This document shows, in pieces, positions 33,499-44,906 of a DNA stretch of 64,000 nucleotides. The notes beneath the pieces are model-generated. The model searched no databases and had not been told where the DNA came from. It saw only the letters and a program-made list of their open reading frames with translations. The stretch is taken from NCBI GenBank assembly GCA_905221605.1, contig CAJNDS010002182.1:491060-555059 (forward strand). The letters are read 5' to 3'. Position 1 is the stretch's first letter, and each line of letters begins with the position of its first letter. The position numbers and the translations under genes were made by a program. The stretch comes from Symbiodinium natans (taxonomy: Eukaryota; Sar; Dinophyceae; Suessiales; Symbiodiniaceae).

Positions 33499-34097
33499 AC
33501 TTTCGCAATTACCATGGGTATGTGGTGGTTCTTCTGGGAGGAATTGCCTGGAGCTCAGTGGCAAATGGCAGGTGAGTTGCGAGAAAACTTAACTTCGCAT
33601 ATTGGTACCTGGTAGCATGATGGACTTGTAGGCCCTGGCAAGAATCAATCCTCCCTTTGGGAGATAGGCTCGCGCTGCTTGCACATGGCCGAAGTACTTG
33701 GAGATTACTTGGCTCACTGCACTTATTACCGCTCTGACTGGTGTGTCCTTGCCTCTTGATCCAGCTCGCTTGCCGAAAGCTCGCATGTGACAACACTCAG
33801 ATCCAAGAATCGAGCCCCAGACAACCAAGCGCACATCAGCATTCCCGAAGTGGAAGATACGAAGATGGTGGAAGAAGTGTTGTGCTTGCCCGTAGCGCAT
33901 AATGGGACATGCATGATACATGGGACGTGATGGGCATGTTCTGGCCCTTGAGTGTGGCACTCAGACAGGGCCCACTCGTGGCCGTTGCACCATGCCCCCC
34001 CCCCTCCCCCACCGTAGGCCATGAGGCCACAAGCCCTACCACAGGCTTATGCAGGCATTCGGGCCCGCCGTACTCGCACTAGAAGGCCCATTACATG

Positions 34098-34102
<5 letters not shown>

Positions 34103-34139
<37 letters not shown>

Positions 34140-34862
34140 CACCACGACCACCACCAGCACCACCACCACCACCGACACCGCCACCGCCACCGCCACCGCC
34201 ACCGCCGCCGCCGCCGCCACCACCACCGCCGCTACCGCCGCCACCACCACCACCACCGCCACCGCCGCCACCACCGCCACCTCCGCCACCGCCGCCACTG
34301 CCGCCACTGCTGCCGCCACCGCCGCGGCCACCGCTGCGGCCCGCCGCGGCCACCGCCGCTGCCACCCGCCGCCAAAACAAGCCAGCCGCCGCCACCGCCA
34401 TCCGCCACCCTAGCCGGCACCGCCCGCCACCACCGCCGCCACCGACCGCCCGCCACCACCTGCCGTCCCCACCGCCCTCCACACCTCCCCCACCACCGCG
34501 CCACCACCCACCGCCTCCCCACCTCCTCACCACCTGTCCGTCACAGAGTACCGCCAGCCCCCACGTCTCCACCACCTCCTCGCACACCAGCCCACCACCT
34601 CTCCCCCCTTCTCCACCCCCCTCCACACACCCTCCCGCCACTTCGCACCAACCCTCCACACCACCACCGTCCACCCCTGCGCTGCCTGCCTCCCACCACC
34701 TCCCCCAAAGCCCCCCCAGCCAACCGTGCCCCTTTTCCACCCGCCCCGCACCACACACACCCCCCTTCCCCCCTCTCGCCACCGCCACCGCCACCGCCAC
34801 CGCCACCGCCACCGCCACCGCCACCGCCACCGCCACCGCCACCGCCACCGCCACCGCCACCA
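34103..34862. repeat. (ACG)n and (CCACCG)n C-rich low-complexity block
   Basis: (GAC/ACG)12 at 34103-34139, then CCACCR/CCGCCA mixtures to about 34345. G-poor C-rich text to 34780 follows, then about 13 perfect CCACCG units at 34783-34862. The 276 to 350-codon frames (poly-Gly, Pro, Thr, His, Asp) occur on both strands and are artefacts. Confidence 0.95.
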
Positions 34863-35143
34863 CCACTCCTACCCACGTGTCTGCGAGCTGTGCTAGGGGC
34901 CGATGTTAACTTGGACAGTGTCGATTGCCGACCCAGGCCAGTGGTGAAGCAGGTGCTTCGTCAGCCAGACCAAAAGGCACGGTTTAGCGAGCAGCCTGCT
35001 TTCATGCCCAGGAAGGCAGAGAATCTCGCGAGGCCGTGCAAGAACTGGGTCAGTCGCTCAGAAGCCATACAGTTGCCACGGAAGCAGACCAATTGCACAT
35101 GCATTGAGGTTCGCATCAGCTGGCCTTGTCACCTTCGCTTCAG

Positions 35144-35407
35144 TTAGATCGCGTGCAGGCACCCTTTTTTTGATTCGCTCTCAAAGACGGAAAATAGGTG
35201 AAGTGTTTTAGCCTGATCTAAGCGCTGCAAGAATTGAATGTGAATGTTGCGCACCAAACGCGATAGCCATGAAAACAACTGCATGCTTGATCTCGATGCT
35301 GAGGAAAAGCTAGCGTGATTAGACTTGTCACAGATTTGGAGGTCTTCCAAGAGTTGGGCTCTCTGCATGATGCGCTCGAGAGGCCCAATCTGCATTTCCT
35401 GCAGCAT
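35144..35407 (-). CDS. Open frame, 87 codons, doubtful
   Basis: The minus frame MLQEMQIGPLERIMQRAQLL then EDLQICDKSNHASFSSASRS and onward is amphipathic and protein-like. The plus strand across the same bases also reads well (TDLEVFQELGSLHDALERPN), and the neighbouring exons on plus encode similar helices, so plus is the likelier coding strand. Confidence 0.15.
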   Translation of the reverse strand: MLQEMQIGPLERIMQRAQLLEDLQICDKSNHASFSSASRSSMQLFSWLSRLVRNIHIQFLQRLDQAKTLHLFSVFESESKKGCLHAI

Positions 35408-35741
35408 TGCAAATTTCGTCCTTGGGGTCTTCGCTCATGTTCGCTCTTCATCGCTCTTCGCTCCTTTCAGAGGCCGAGGCCGGCTGCCTACGAGGAGAAC
35501 AGTTCACAAAGAGCCAAACGAACCGAAAGAGATGACATGATCACAGGAAGAGTTCCGCTCTGGGAAGATGTCAAGCCTAAAGTGAGCCCATGAGCCCAAG
35601 GGGCTGAGCAGTGTCCTCGTGTCCTTGAGTCCTAGAGCGCAGCGGTGCAAGGACAGCTTGTGGCGCGACAACCGCCGACTGCGCGGTGAGGCTTTCGTAC
35701 ACGAAATGAAGGTAACGCATAACATCCACAGATTTCTACAG

Positions 35742-38100
35742 TTCATTGGCAAAGGTCCAGGCCTGGAAAGATGAAGCTGCGGCTCGCCATCGAGAAACGG
35801 CGGAGCTTCGCCTGGAGGCGTGTGTCACGCAATTTGGGTGACACCATCCTTTTTACCAACTCTTTTAGCAAATGTATTTCGAATATCGTCTGGACTTCAC
35901 AGGTGGCACAGCTTCAAGCTGAATTGCAGGACCAGAGCTCTTGTGGTTTCTCTCTAGACAGCTGCAAGCTGTCACGTTGACAAGGCCGAACGATCAAGGT
36001 CGCAGGAGCTCTTGGTTCAACTGGAGGTCGGCGAAAGGGATTGCTCAGCATGACGAATCTGCGAACCCTGCTACTCCGCTGGACAGACAATCTCAGTGCT
36101 TGCAGAACATGGAAAGGTGATGTAGAGTTTGGCGGCATATTCGGTTTCCTACGAAACGCCGCATCACAAGCTCGGCCACTCTCGAGCAGGTCCTTGTTGG
36201 TCGGCGAGACTTGGCCATCGAGGCGAGATGAATCGGGATGTTGTAGGATCCTTGCAGTTGTGGTTTGACGCCTCTATGGCCTTCAAGGCCTTGAAGATTG
36301 GTGACATTTCGTGATGCCACTTGATGCCGCATGCTCTTGAACCTGCACCTGCTCGCCTTCAGACGCTGAGGGATGCCCTTCGTCATCATCGAGTCGTTTT
36401 CGAGCTGAAGGCGGCCTTTTGGCAATTTGGGTCCTGTGCATGTCTGTGCGGCACCGCTATGCACGGCTCTAGCTGACCTCGGTCTTGTTGCCATGCAGCA
36501 CCATGCAACCCTTTTGTTGCTTGTGTGAGGCATCTAAGGTAAGCTCAACGAGCAGCATGAACGGGTGGGAGGGTATCGTACATGCCGTTGCTTTTGGTTC
36601 CATCTAAATCATGTAGTTTGCTGGTGTCCTGTTTCAGTCAGTCGGCCAGGTCTGGTAGACTGGCGTGCCAAGCGGCCCTTTGGCTCGGCATGGGAGACTA
36701 CGCCAATCTTCCCAGCATGTTAATCGGTATGTCGTTGTTGCCGATACTTCATATGTGATATTGTTGGGTTCTTAGTATCTTCGCTGATCTTGGAGATGCT
36801 CTCACAATCTGGCATCTCTCAGGTCAGCTGCTCTTGCGGATTGCGAGGCAAAGCCCAGCGACGCGTCCAACACACACGGCAGCGGCCTTAAAGTTTGCCT
36901 CAAGGCGGCCTTACAGATCTTTCCACAAGCCAAGAGTCCCCTATTGCGAAGCAATGGACGAGAAAGGTACAGCGTAGCGCTCTGAAGTTTCTTGCTTGGT
37001 TGTGTCAAGAGTTGGGCTGCTCTGCATAGTTGCTGTGTTGAAAGAAGGCTTGCGTCTACGAATCCAGGTTGACGGATGTGTTTTTAGAGCTTTTCTTTAT
37101 TCAGGGAGCTTCATACTTGGGGACTTTGAAAAAGCACACTATGCACTCTTTGCGTTTTGGCCCCCCCCCACCAGCCTTTCTTGCTTGGAGATTCTTGCCT
37201 CCTCTTCACCACGCTCTCACAGATATGCAGCATCCGCACCCTGCCTTCCTGGACACCATTGGACACCTGTCGCAATCAATCATGAATCAGGGGCCCCCCC
37301 GTTAAGAAAACTCCCGTGAGTAAAGGCACTATACCTTGTTGCTCTTTGAAGTTTTCATCAAATTCATGAATGAAACTGGGAACGCTGGAATTTCCGCGAT
37401 TTGGAGCACTGTCAAAGAAGCGAAAGCACATAAATACGGTGATTTTCGTTTTTTGGCGCGATGATTCTAATTATCCAGGAGCGCGAAACGCGGAAAACTC
37501 GTCAAGTTATAGTATTTGAAGCCTGTGAATCGCGGACGGAGGTGTCGAGCCAGACCTAGGAAACAAGACCTGGGCAAATAAAACACCTTCCCCCTGCCCA
37601 ACAAATGTCATATGGACAATTGATTCGATGGATTTGTAGGGACGTATCTTGGCCCTCTTTCACAAACCCGTTGCAACCCTGATCCTTTCGAGACCACGGA
37701 CCCGCATGGAAAAACCTATCCTATCAGCGGACTTCTATGGCTCTATGGACCTCCTCTAGGCCCTCTAGGCCCCCCGCTACCGGTTTGACCAAGGTCGTGT
37801 CTCCATGGGTCTGGCGGCCATGCCTGGCTCCAAGCTTGCTATTGCTGCTAGTACTTCAGGATTGTTGAAGCAATCTGAGCAGATGCCGCTTTGCCGTGTA
37901 GTTGAGCACAAGTATGCACAAGTGATGACCTGGAGGAAGGGTCGTCTGTGATAGGATATGCGACAATCTGAGCCTTCAGCAAAGTTTGAGTGTCGACTGA
38001 TGTTGATTGTCGTCTAAAGCCAACAGGGCTGCACGTCATGCCGGCGAAGTAGCCGAGCTGCAGTTGCAACACACATCGGCGCTGCAGGCCCTCTATATCT
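35742..38100 (+). CDS. Coiled-coil protein, exon series
   Basis: Several plus exons encode charged helices. 35742-about 35823 reads SLAKVQAWKDEAAARHRETA then ELRLEAC. 35903 onward reads VAQLQAELQ after CTTCACAG. About 35985 reads AERSRSQELLVQLEVGERDC. About 36154 reads RRITSSATLEQVLVGRRDLA then IEAR. Exon 36823-36966 after CATCTCTCAG reads SAALADCEAKPSDASNTHGS then GLKVCLKAALQIFPQAKSPL, before GTACAG. About 37228 reads MQHPHPAFLDTIGHLSQSIM. About 38027 reads AARHAGEVAELQLQHTSALQ then ALYISR. Heptad-like spacing suggests a long coiled coil (cytoskeletal or scaffold), but no family is assigned, and whether all exons belong to one gene is not shown. Confidence 0.4.
37330..37980. other. No gene recognised
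   Basis: No protein-like frame. It contains a single copy of the ATAAATACGGTGATTTTCG motif related to the 27.7-28.2 kb repeat, and TAGGCCCTCTAGGCC (37759-37773). Confidence 0.4.
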
Positions 38101-38479
38101 CGCGTGCGTGAAAGCGTGTTGTGCATCAAGGGCAAACTTGTGTGACTTATGTGCCATGGTGTCCTCGAAGGAACTTCAAGGAAGAGCAGACGTTTCGCTC
38201 GGCCGAGCACGTCTGGCAGAGGTCTGGCAGACCTTTACACTCATCTGCATTCATCTGCGCTCTTCTGCACTCCCAAGATCTCCCAAGCCTTCAGACAGGT
38301 TCGGTGCGCAAGTTTGGAAGAGAAACAGGCTGGATCCATCTCCGCAGGACGCAGCCACATACTTGTAGTTGAAAACGCTGAACGCGCGTGTTTCACCTTG
38401 GGGTTCTCATGAAAGGTGCGCTGTTTCGCCATGATGGCGCACCAGCTGGAGGCCATCTGCAGTCCATTTGCCTTCTTGT

Positions 38480-38552
38480 CTTGCGACCATTCTTGCGACC
38501 ATTCTTGCGACCATTCTTGCGACCATTTTTGCGACCATTCTTGCGACCATTC
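38480..38552. repeat. 12-bp tandem repeat, 6 copies
   Basis: CTTGCGACCATT repeated six times with one T substitution. In one frame it gives a Cys-Asp-His-Ser repeat; the context is not convincingly coding. Confidence 0.95.
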
Positions 38553-39234
38553 TGATTGGTGCAGCGTGGACCAGTGTGCAACCTGCTGTGAGGTTCAGAC
38601 TTGTGCGGATGCTTTCGTTGCCTGGAAGAACGACCCTCGGCAGACCAATAGCAAACCTTTGAACCAGAACCAGACAGGTTAGTTGCGATTAGTTTACGTC
38701 AGCGAGAACCCCGAATTGTGGAATATGAAGCCTCTGGACAAACATCGCACTTCGGCGGTTTTTGGGCTGCCCTGTTGGCCTCGTCCGTGCAGGTGTCACT
38801 ATATTCTGTCACTACCTTATTACTTCCGGTTTAACGTGGTTGGGGCAAGGTTTGTAAGGCCGTCAGTATTTTGCCATGAGTCAGGCGATCTCGAGATCAG
38901 AAGATGTTACTTCCAAAAACACGTAAAATCTGAACGTCGAGTTGGCTGGACACCCACCATCGCCGCTGTCGGACACGCGGACACAGATCTATCTACATCT
39001 CAGATCACGCCACGTTCACAACAAATTCAGCTGACACGTCAGCACAGTGTGACTCACGAAGGAAGACCAAGAAAGACTCAGAAAAAGCAATGTCTACACA
39101 GGTTCTGCTCATATGTGAGGGCCGCGGTCGAAACTGCATCAGGCATGCCGGTCAGCGAGGACCCTTCGACAAACAAAGGTGTGCATGGCATCCGTGAGAC
39201 CCTCAGCGGCCTTAGCGTCTGACAGTTTGCCCCA

Positions 39235-39338
39235 CTTGTCCCAGCTTGTCCCAGCTTGTCCCAGCTTGTCCCAGCGTGGTTGCACCCGATGTGCTCCGAT
39301 GTGCTCCGATGTGCTCCGATGTGCTCCGATGTGCTCCG
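39235..39338. repeat. Two adjacent 10-bp minisatellites
   Basis: CTTGTCCCAG x4 at 39235-39274, then 12 bp of spacer, then CGATGTGCTC x5 at 39287-39338. Two unrelated units share the same period side by side. The frames reading CSDVLRCAPM or SEHIGAHRST are artefacts. Confidence 0.95.
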
Positions 39339-39339
39339 C

Positions 39340-42110
39340 AGGTCCTGCTACGCGCCTTCGAGCAGCGCGAGGTGGGCCACTGGGCCACAAGTTCAACAAG
39401 TGTTACATCTGATTTTCCCCGTCTGAATGGCATTTTTTTGCGTGCAGTCGTTTCCTGGCATGGTCCTTCACAGCTGGGCGGCTGTCTTCGCCTTGGGCTG
39501 CTTTGGGGTCTTCGCATTCATTTGGTTGATTTGGTTTGGTTGTGTTTGATTGGTTTTTGGTTTTGTTTGGATCTGGCTGGAGGTTTGCCTCGCCGAGCGT
39601 GCGCAGCGGAGGCGAAACGAGATGGAGGCTTCAAGTGCAGATGTATAGCATCAGTGAAGTCAAGGCGCCCATCGAGCTGGCAGCTCCTTCCATGTCTCAA
39701 CTTATCCTCCAGATTGCTCTTCCTGTCGGCCCTTTCAGGCGGAGCTTTCGATTCGTGAGTCTGTGTGGTCGACTTGGAGTTTCACAAAGTGTGCAACGAG
39801 TGTGGCCTTAACACCTCGTCAGACGTGCCAAAGCAGATGCTGTCCTGATGCGCCAAGGCATCAGTCACGACTGTCCTGGCTAATGTCTTGCCGCACATCA
39901 TCCGAGCTGCAGGCAGAAAACCCGCTTCCCGATGAAGCGCTGCGAGCCTGACCTGCGCAGGCTGGTGCCAAAGTGCTCTTTCTCTCTTGGAGATGTGTGG
40001 TGGCAGCCTTGCCCGCTTTCCGAACCCAACCGCTCCCACTGTTGCCTGGTTGCTGAGGCATTGTCCGCTGGCTCCAGCGGCTTGCATGTGCGACTACGCC
40101 TTGAAGAGGTGCCAATCCTTACAGAAGCACGCAGAAGCGTGCATTACAGCCAACTACAGCTGCAAGGATGCTGCTTGCAGGCTCGTCGAATTTCTGCGCA
40201 ACGATATCTGTTGCAGTCAGATCCTTGGACATCTTGCAAGACTGCCAGCGCAAGCTAGCATGATCTAGCATGTGTGCCTAGGCAAAGGGAACGCCATGGC
40301 TCCCAGTTCACCGTGCAAGATGTTCTTGGGGCTTGGTCGCAGGAGGCCGCTGAGTTGGGCATGTTTCTTTTTTTTTTTGTGTGTGTGTGGTTTGTAGTCC
40401 AGAAAACAATGGGCCAGGTGCTGGTCAGACGCCATCACAAGGTGTTGCAGCAATCCAACTTGGCTCGGGCCGGAAACCCAGATATCTCCAGATGGAGACC
40501 CCAAGTTGCGGAGTGTTATCTAAGTTATCTACATTGCCTCCTGCTTTTTTTGTCTCGGGCAGCTCGGAGAGCACAACCATCACAACGCAACGAGGGGGTG
40601 CGTTCACGTACCGTAGAGAGGCTTCGAACCTGACAGTCACGCAGCTCGCCACGGGTTGCTGTTGGTGACTGCCTTTGTGGCCAGAAACTTCGGCCAGATT
40701 CTGCAGATTCTCTGGACCATCTTCTGTTTTCTGTTTTTGCGCTTCTGTGAGGATCCAAGTCGGACATGTCCCCGAGTACAGGTTTGGCTCCCTTTGAGTG
40801 GTGGGCATGCCCGCACATCACTGAGTGCTAATCATCACCCGACCCTGCCAAACGCACCCTAAAATCATGCAAAGCCTTAAGCTCCAGAACCCTCAACCAC
40901 AATTGTGTTTTACAGCTGTGTTTTCAAGAGCTGATCTGCACGAAGATCTGGATTGCCTGTCCTCAGCTTCTTAGATCAGCCTGGCCTAGGTGCAGCATGC
41001 TCAAGTGTCCAAGTCTCTCTCCTTGAAATGGCTCGCTTTGCTTCAAAGCTCAAAGGAGGACGGTGCCGCAATGTGCCGCAGTCCTGCTGAAATGACCTGG
41101 CCCTGACGTTGATCTGAGTTGATCTGAGTTGTTCCTGTGTCAGGATGCCCTGCTGTCTCGCGCCTTCTTGGCAATGCACCTGGAGACGCGAGAACGCGTC
41201 CAGGAGGCACGTCGGAACCAACGGATAAGCGAGTAAACAAAGGATTGATTACAGCAGGACAGGAAGTCTCCGTAGAGCTTGGGGAAGAGTGTTGCGTAAT
41301 CTTCGCTGCGAGAAAAAACAATCTGGTCAGGCCCGCTCAAGGGCCTTGAGTGCACAGCAAACATCCGAATTGGTTTCGTGTCGGAGCCTGAAGCGATGCT
41401 CGCCCTATGTCAAGTTTGTAGTTGTGGCCTTGGTTGCAGTCTTGAGGTGCAAACAGCAGAGCCATCCAGGCTGTGAGGGCCCCATGTTGCTGCATGATCG
41501 TCATCCGACATCTGCGGCATCTGTCATAACCTGCACTTGCGCCTGGAATCATGCTCGATTGTTGCGATTGACTAGCGACCAAACGGTCCTTGGAACATGT
41601 GCACGATGCGACATGCTAAGCCAATGAGCCAATGCCAGTCCACAGTGAACAAATTGGTTTGTGTCCAGAACAGTCGTTCCATCTCGCTAGTAGGTGCATG
41701 CCAAGGACAACAAGAGGTCCACAGCATGGATGGTACGTGCACGCCAGTTTGCGCAGAATGTGGTCGAGGAAAGCACTTGCGAGGTCTAGAGTCTAGACCC
41801 GTCTCGCAAGTGGTAGTCGCACGCCGTACAAAGTTAAAAGCTGTCCCTCGAAAGCCAGATGTTCCAGCATAGAATGTGTAAAAACTCTACACAGCAGCCT
41901 ACAGCACCTTCTTGGACTGCTGATCATCCGCAAGCATGGCCTGATTCCACTATCCAACAATACTTGAGACCAGAAAGGTCTTACTGGCGATGGACAGAAG
42001 CGGGCTTTCGCTCCAAAAAAGTGTCTGGTTCTCGGTGCATCCGCACTGAGCGTTGTCCAGCTGGAGGATTGATCTGAGAGTTCGAGTACTCGGAATGCTC
42101 TCAGAGGCCT
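39340..42110. other. No confident gene
   Basis: Weak exon candidates only. 39987-40258 reads CDYALKRCQSLQKHAEACIT on plus, Cys-rich. 41727-41872 reads CTPVCAECGRGKHLRGLESR with a CxxC. Both lack a splice chain. T-run and GT-run at 40369-40390. Confidence 0.3.
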
Positions 42111-42119
42111 TCTCAGAGT

Positions 42120-42455
42120 GGCGCGCCACAGTCCATGCTGGCAAGACAACCCGAAGTCTTGAGGCGGAGCTTGAAGCTGCAGTCGGGGCATGGGGAGTGT
42201 GACACTTTGGCAGATGCATCAGCGGACGGCCGCAGTGCTGCAGCGCCGCTTCGAGTGTATTGTGACTGGGCTCTCAAGCCGTTCTGTGGCGCTGCTCCGC
42301 ACTCAGCACGACGCATACGATGCCATTGCAACACAGTCTGCAGTTTTTACAGACTCGCAAGGAGAAAGCTGAGTCAAGCCTTGTTAGCTTGGGCTCGTGC
42401 TGCACGCCAGCGTGCCTTGGACAACTTGCGAGTTGACGAGAGGGCTCATCGCTGA
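42120..42455 (+). CDS. Helical exons, unidentified
   Basis: Plus-strand pieces read TVHAGKTTRSLEAELEAAVG (42128), LQRRFECIVTGLSSRSVALL then RTQHDAYDAIATQSAVF (42239), and LLAWARAARQRALDNLRVDE then RAHR and stop at 42455. The frame changes between pieces, so introns or decay are needed. Composition suggests amphipathic helices. Function unknown. Confidence 0.25.
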   Translation, partial: GAPQSMLARQPEVLRRSLKLQSGHGECDTLADASADGRSAAAPLRVYCDWALKPFCGAAPHSARRIRCHCNTVCSFYRLARRKLSQALLAWARAARQRALDNLRVDERAHR

Positions 42456-42775
42456 GCTTCCAGCATCTGTCAGCCATGTCCTGCGCTGCCACACGGAGTG
42501 TTTGATTGTGATGCAGCGGATGTTCGCAGCGAGGCGAGCTAAGTGCGGTTGTTGAGGCACAGTTCTGTGCCTGGCGTCTGCGCTTCATTGAGTCGTCGAT
42601 ATGCTGGCAGGGCAAGGAGTTTTTGCCGCTCTGGCAAGTCGAATCGTGTAGTTGCGCCTGATTCCTGCGCATTCCGGCAGGATTTCGATGCCCTCCTCGT
42701 GTTCCACACGTGGCAGGTCCCATACCAAAATAGAGAGAGGGAGAGATCACGAGTCAGGACGACGAAGGGAACGTG

Positions 42776-42892
42776 AAGCAGAAGCAGAAGAAGAAGAATC
42801 AGAAGAAACAGAAGAAGAAGAAGAAAAAGGAGAAGAAGAAGAAGAAGAAGGAGAAGGAGAAGAAGAAGCAGAAGAAGAAGAATAATAAACAA
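42776..42892 (+). repeat. GAA/AGAAG-rich tract
   Basis: Imperfect (GAA)n with GGA and GCA interruptions, purine-only. It is followed by a 190-bp unique stretch (reading TASTSHVGAEQHEGLEEPEQ) and then a second pure (AAG)n. Confidence 0.9.
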
Positions 42893-43087
42893 ACCACGGG
42901 AGAAGCAACAGCGTCTACAAGCCACGTTGGGGCAGAACAACATGAAGGGCTGGAAGAACCAGAACAGCAAGGGGGACATGGAGACGAGAACACAAGCCAA
43001 GCCGACAGTGGAAGCGAGATGGCCAAGGTACGTAGTGTAACGAACCTTTCGAACCAAGCATTTGGCCGTCGGGGCCCCTTCGCCGGG

Positions 43088-43226
43088 TAGAAGAAGAAGA
43101 AGAAGAAGAAGAAGAAGAAGAAGAAGAAGAAGAAGAAGAAGAAGAAGAAGAAGAAGAAGAAGAAGAAGAAGAAGAAGAAGAAGAAGAAGAAGAAGAAGAA
43201 GAAGAAGAAGAAGAAGAAGAAGAAGA
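43088..43226 (+). repeat. (AAG)n, about 46 perfect units
   Basis: Uninterrupted AAG trinucleotide run of about 139 bp. GCGAGTCAC-type sequence follows it, and a similar GATCACGAGTCAGGACG precedes the 42776 tract, suggesting a duplicated flank. Frames (poly-Arg, Lys, Leu, Ser) are artefacts. Confidence 0.97.
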
Positions 43227-43414
43227 TCGCGAGTCACCAGTCTCGCGCGAACTGTGTGGGGGGTTTTTCCCCCCCATGCCCCATCAAAGAACAGAGAGAG
43301 AGAGAGAGAGAGATAGGGGTTGCTTCTGGGGGGTTGTTGCTGCATACTCGGGGGAAACCACACCTCGCGATGAAAAGGGGGCCACGAAAACCGTGGCCCT
43401 TCCAAACCAACAGA

Positions 43415-43496
43415 CCCGTGGACGTCGCGCGCCCCTCGGGGCAGCCTCCCCTCTGGGGGGGCTAAGCGTGCAGGAGAGAGAGAGAGAGAGAGAGGA
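43415..43496 (+). repeat. GC-hairpin/(GA)n unit, copy 1
   Basis: GGACGTCGCGCGCCCCTCGG then GGCAGCCTCCCCTCTGGGGG, GGCTAAGCGTGCAGG and (GA)12. The GCCCCTCGGGGC core is self-complementary. See copies at 43515, 44600 and 46610. Confidence 0.85.
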
Positions 43497-43514
43497 GGTG
43501 ATCAGACGGACCCT

Positions 43515-43568
43515 CGGACATCACGCGCCCCTCGGGGCGGCCTTCCTTTCGGGGGGGGCTATGCGTGC

Positions 43569-43608
<40 letters not shown>
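43515..43608 (+). repeat. GC-hairpin/(GA)n unit, copy 2
   Basis: GGACATCACGCGCCCCTCGG then GGCGGCCTTCCTTTCGGGGG, GGGCTATGCGTGCAGG and (GA)19. It starts 100 bp after copy 1; both are followed by GGAGGTGAT. Confidence 0.85.
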
Positions 43609-43614
43609 GTGATG

Positions 43615-44226
43615 CTCGACCCGGAGGGGCCCTCAACGAGAAATGATACCAACGCCAACGAGAGCACCGGTAGACCTCCACACCAACCACCTCGCCCAGC
43701 CGCACCACAGAATTCACCAGCACTGGGGGGTGGACATCGTATGTCTCCGCGGCAACGAATCACTGCTTCGACGACAACGTGGGAGACCATACACCGAGAT
43801 GCCCGACACCCGGTACAGACCTCCCAGATCGAACACCACAGAAGGGGCATGCGAGCCTATCCAGCGGGGGCCCAACCTACAACCATGACCTCCAGGAGAC
43901 GAGAAATGAGAGGACCATATGAAACACCATCGGCCTCTTCACGACAGATTCCCCCAAGAGCTCGAGGGAAAGGCCGGGGACAAGGGAAGACAACCACGAC
44001 AACGGCGACGACTACACCCACAAGAGCCACCTACGGGGGATCATGTGAAAGACCATCGACCCCCAAGAAGAACACCCAGCAGGAAAGGCCGCCAATCCCA
44101 AGGAAAAGAAAGCTGGGGAAGACTGGGGGCACCAGTGGAAACCGAGAGAACCTGGGAGCACAAGTCGCCCGCCTGGCGGCAAAAGGGACAGCCAAAGGGG
44201 GCTACAACGACAGCTTCGACTACTGA
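43615..44226 (+). CDS. Pro/Arg/Thr-rich open frame, possibly retroelement-derived
   Basis: Open from the (GA)n of copy 2 to the stop at 44226: DPEGPSTRNDTNANESTGRP and onward to QVARLAAKGTAKGGYNDSFD. It is rich in Pro, Arg, Thr, Gln with PRKRK. No family is recognised. Its place between (GA)n units and a LINE-like fragment makes a retroelement or expressed-repeat origin plausible; it may equally be non-coding. Confidence 0.25.
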   Translation, partial: LDPEGPSTRNDTNANESTGRPPHQPPRPAAPQNSPALGGGHRMSPRQRITASTTTWETIHRDARHPVQTSQIEHHRRGMRAYPAGAQPTTMTSRRREMRGPYETPSASSRQIPPRARGKGRGQGKTTTTTATTTPTRATYGGSCERPSTPKKNTQQERPPIPRKRKLGKTGGTSGNRENLGAQVARLAAKGTAKGGYNDSFDY

Positions 44227-44599
44227 GCTAGCCAGGACGTGAGTTGGGTGCCAATTAGGGGGAACAAAGCTTCACCACACCTTTAAGTCAACATTCGAGA
44301 GGGACATCATAACATTCATCCCACTTGCCGAACTGCAGGGGGATGTACCCAACCTTTCCAGCCCCTCTGCCACATAGTAGAGGGCCGTTGATAGACTCCG
44401 TGGACAATCAGCCACCTTTACACCTTTACACCTTTACATTTTCCTTGGCCTGGGGCACAATTCAGGGCGGTACCATGGTTCCAACACTAAGAAAGGCACC
44501 CTGGGGGGGAAAACCAACAGAGTCCCCCAGGTGCATGTTTTTCCCCAGCTGCCAATCGTCTTCTTTACCCTCCCGTCAATAAGATGGGAATTTCAGACC

Positions 44600-44656
44600 T
44601 TGGACATCACGCGCCCCTGGGGGCGGCCTCCTCTTTCGGGGGGAGGCCATGCGTGC

Positions 44657-44738
<82 letters not shown>
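44600..44738 (+). repeat. GC-hairpin/(GA)n unit, copy 3
   Basis: TTGGACATCACGCGCCCCTG then GGGGCGGCCTCCTCTTTCGG, GGGGAGGCCATGCGTGCAGG and a 79-bp perfect (GA)n. The (GA)n runs straight into the spliced-leader match at 44739. Confidence 0.9.
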
Positions 44739-44742
<4 letters not shown>

Positions 44743-44786
44743 CCATTTTGGCTCAAGCAATTTGGCTCAAGCCACGAGTGCTCAAG
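44739..44786 (+). other. Tandem spliced-leader relics
   Basis: 44739-44757 reads GTAGCCATTTTGGCTCAAG, an exact match to the last 19 nt of the 22-nt dinoflagellate spliced leader. 44758-44771 (CAATTTGGCTCAAG) matches the last 14 nt with one change. 44772-44786 (CCACGAGTGCTCAAG) keeps CCA and GCTCAAG. Stacked leaders of decreasing quality are the expected trace of an mRNA trans-spliced, reverse-transcribed and reintegrated more than once. They sit about 120 bp upstream of a LINE-like ORF, on the same strand. Confidence 0.85.
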
Positions 44787-44906
44787 CCCCACCCCCAGCG
44801 TCCTGTGTGGGCTTAAACCAAAAAAGAGAGGCGCGAGAGAGGGGCCATCACCCGCCGACCTGCGGGCCGTGGCCGGAGAGGGGGGCTGAGGGAGAGTCAG
44901 AGATAG

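Noticed and set aside
34036-35147. Gly-, Pro-, His- and Asp-rich frames of 276-350 codons on both strands
   Set aside because: Produced by (ACG)n and (CCACCG)n; all frames on both strands are open, so openness carries no information.
38393-38581. 12-bp array at 38480-38552 as a CRISPR-like repeat
   Set aside because: No spacers between repeats and a eukaryotic context; a plain minisatellite.
42539-43405. 288-codon minus frame with poly-Leu
   Set aside because: Driven by (AAG)46 on plus and GAA tracts; no domain.
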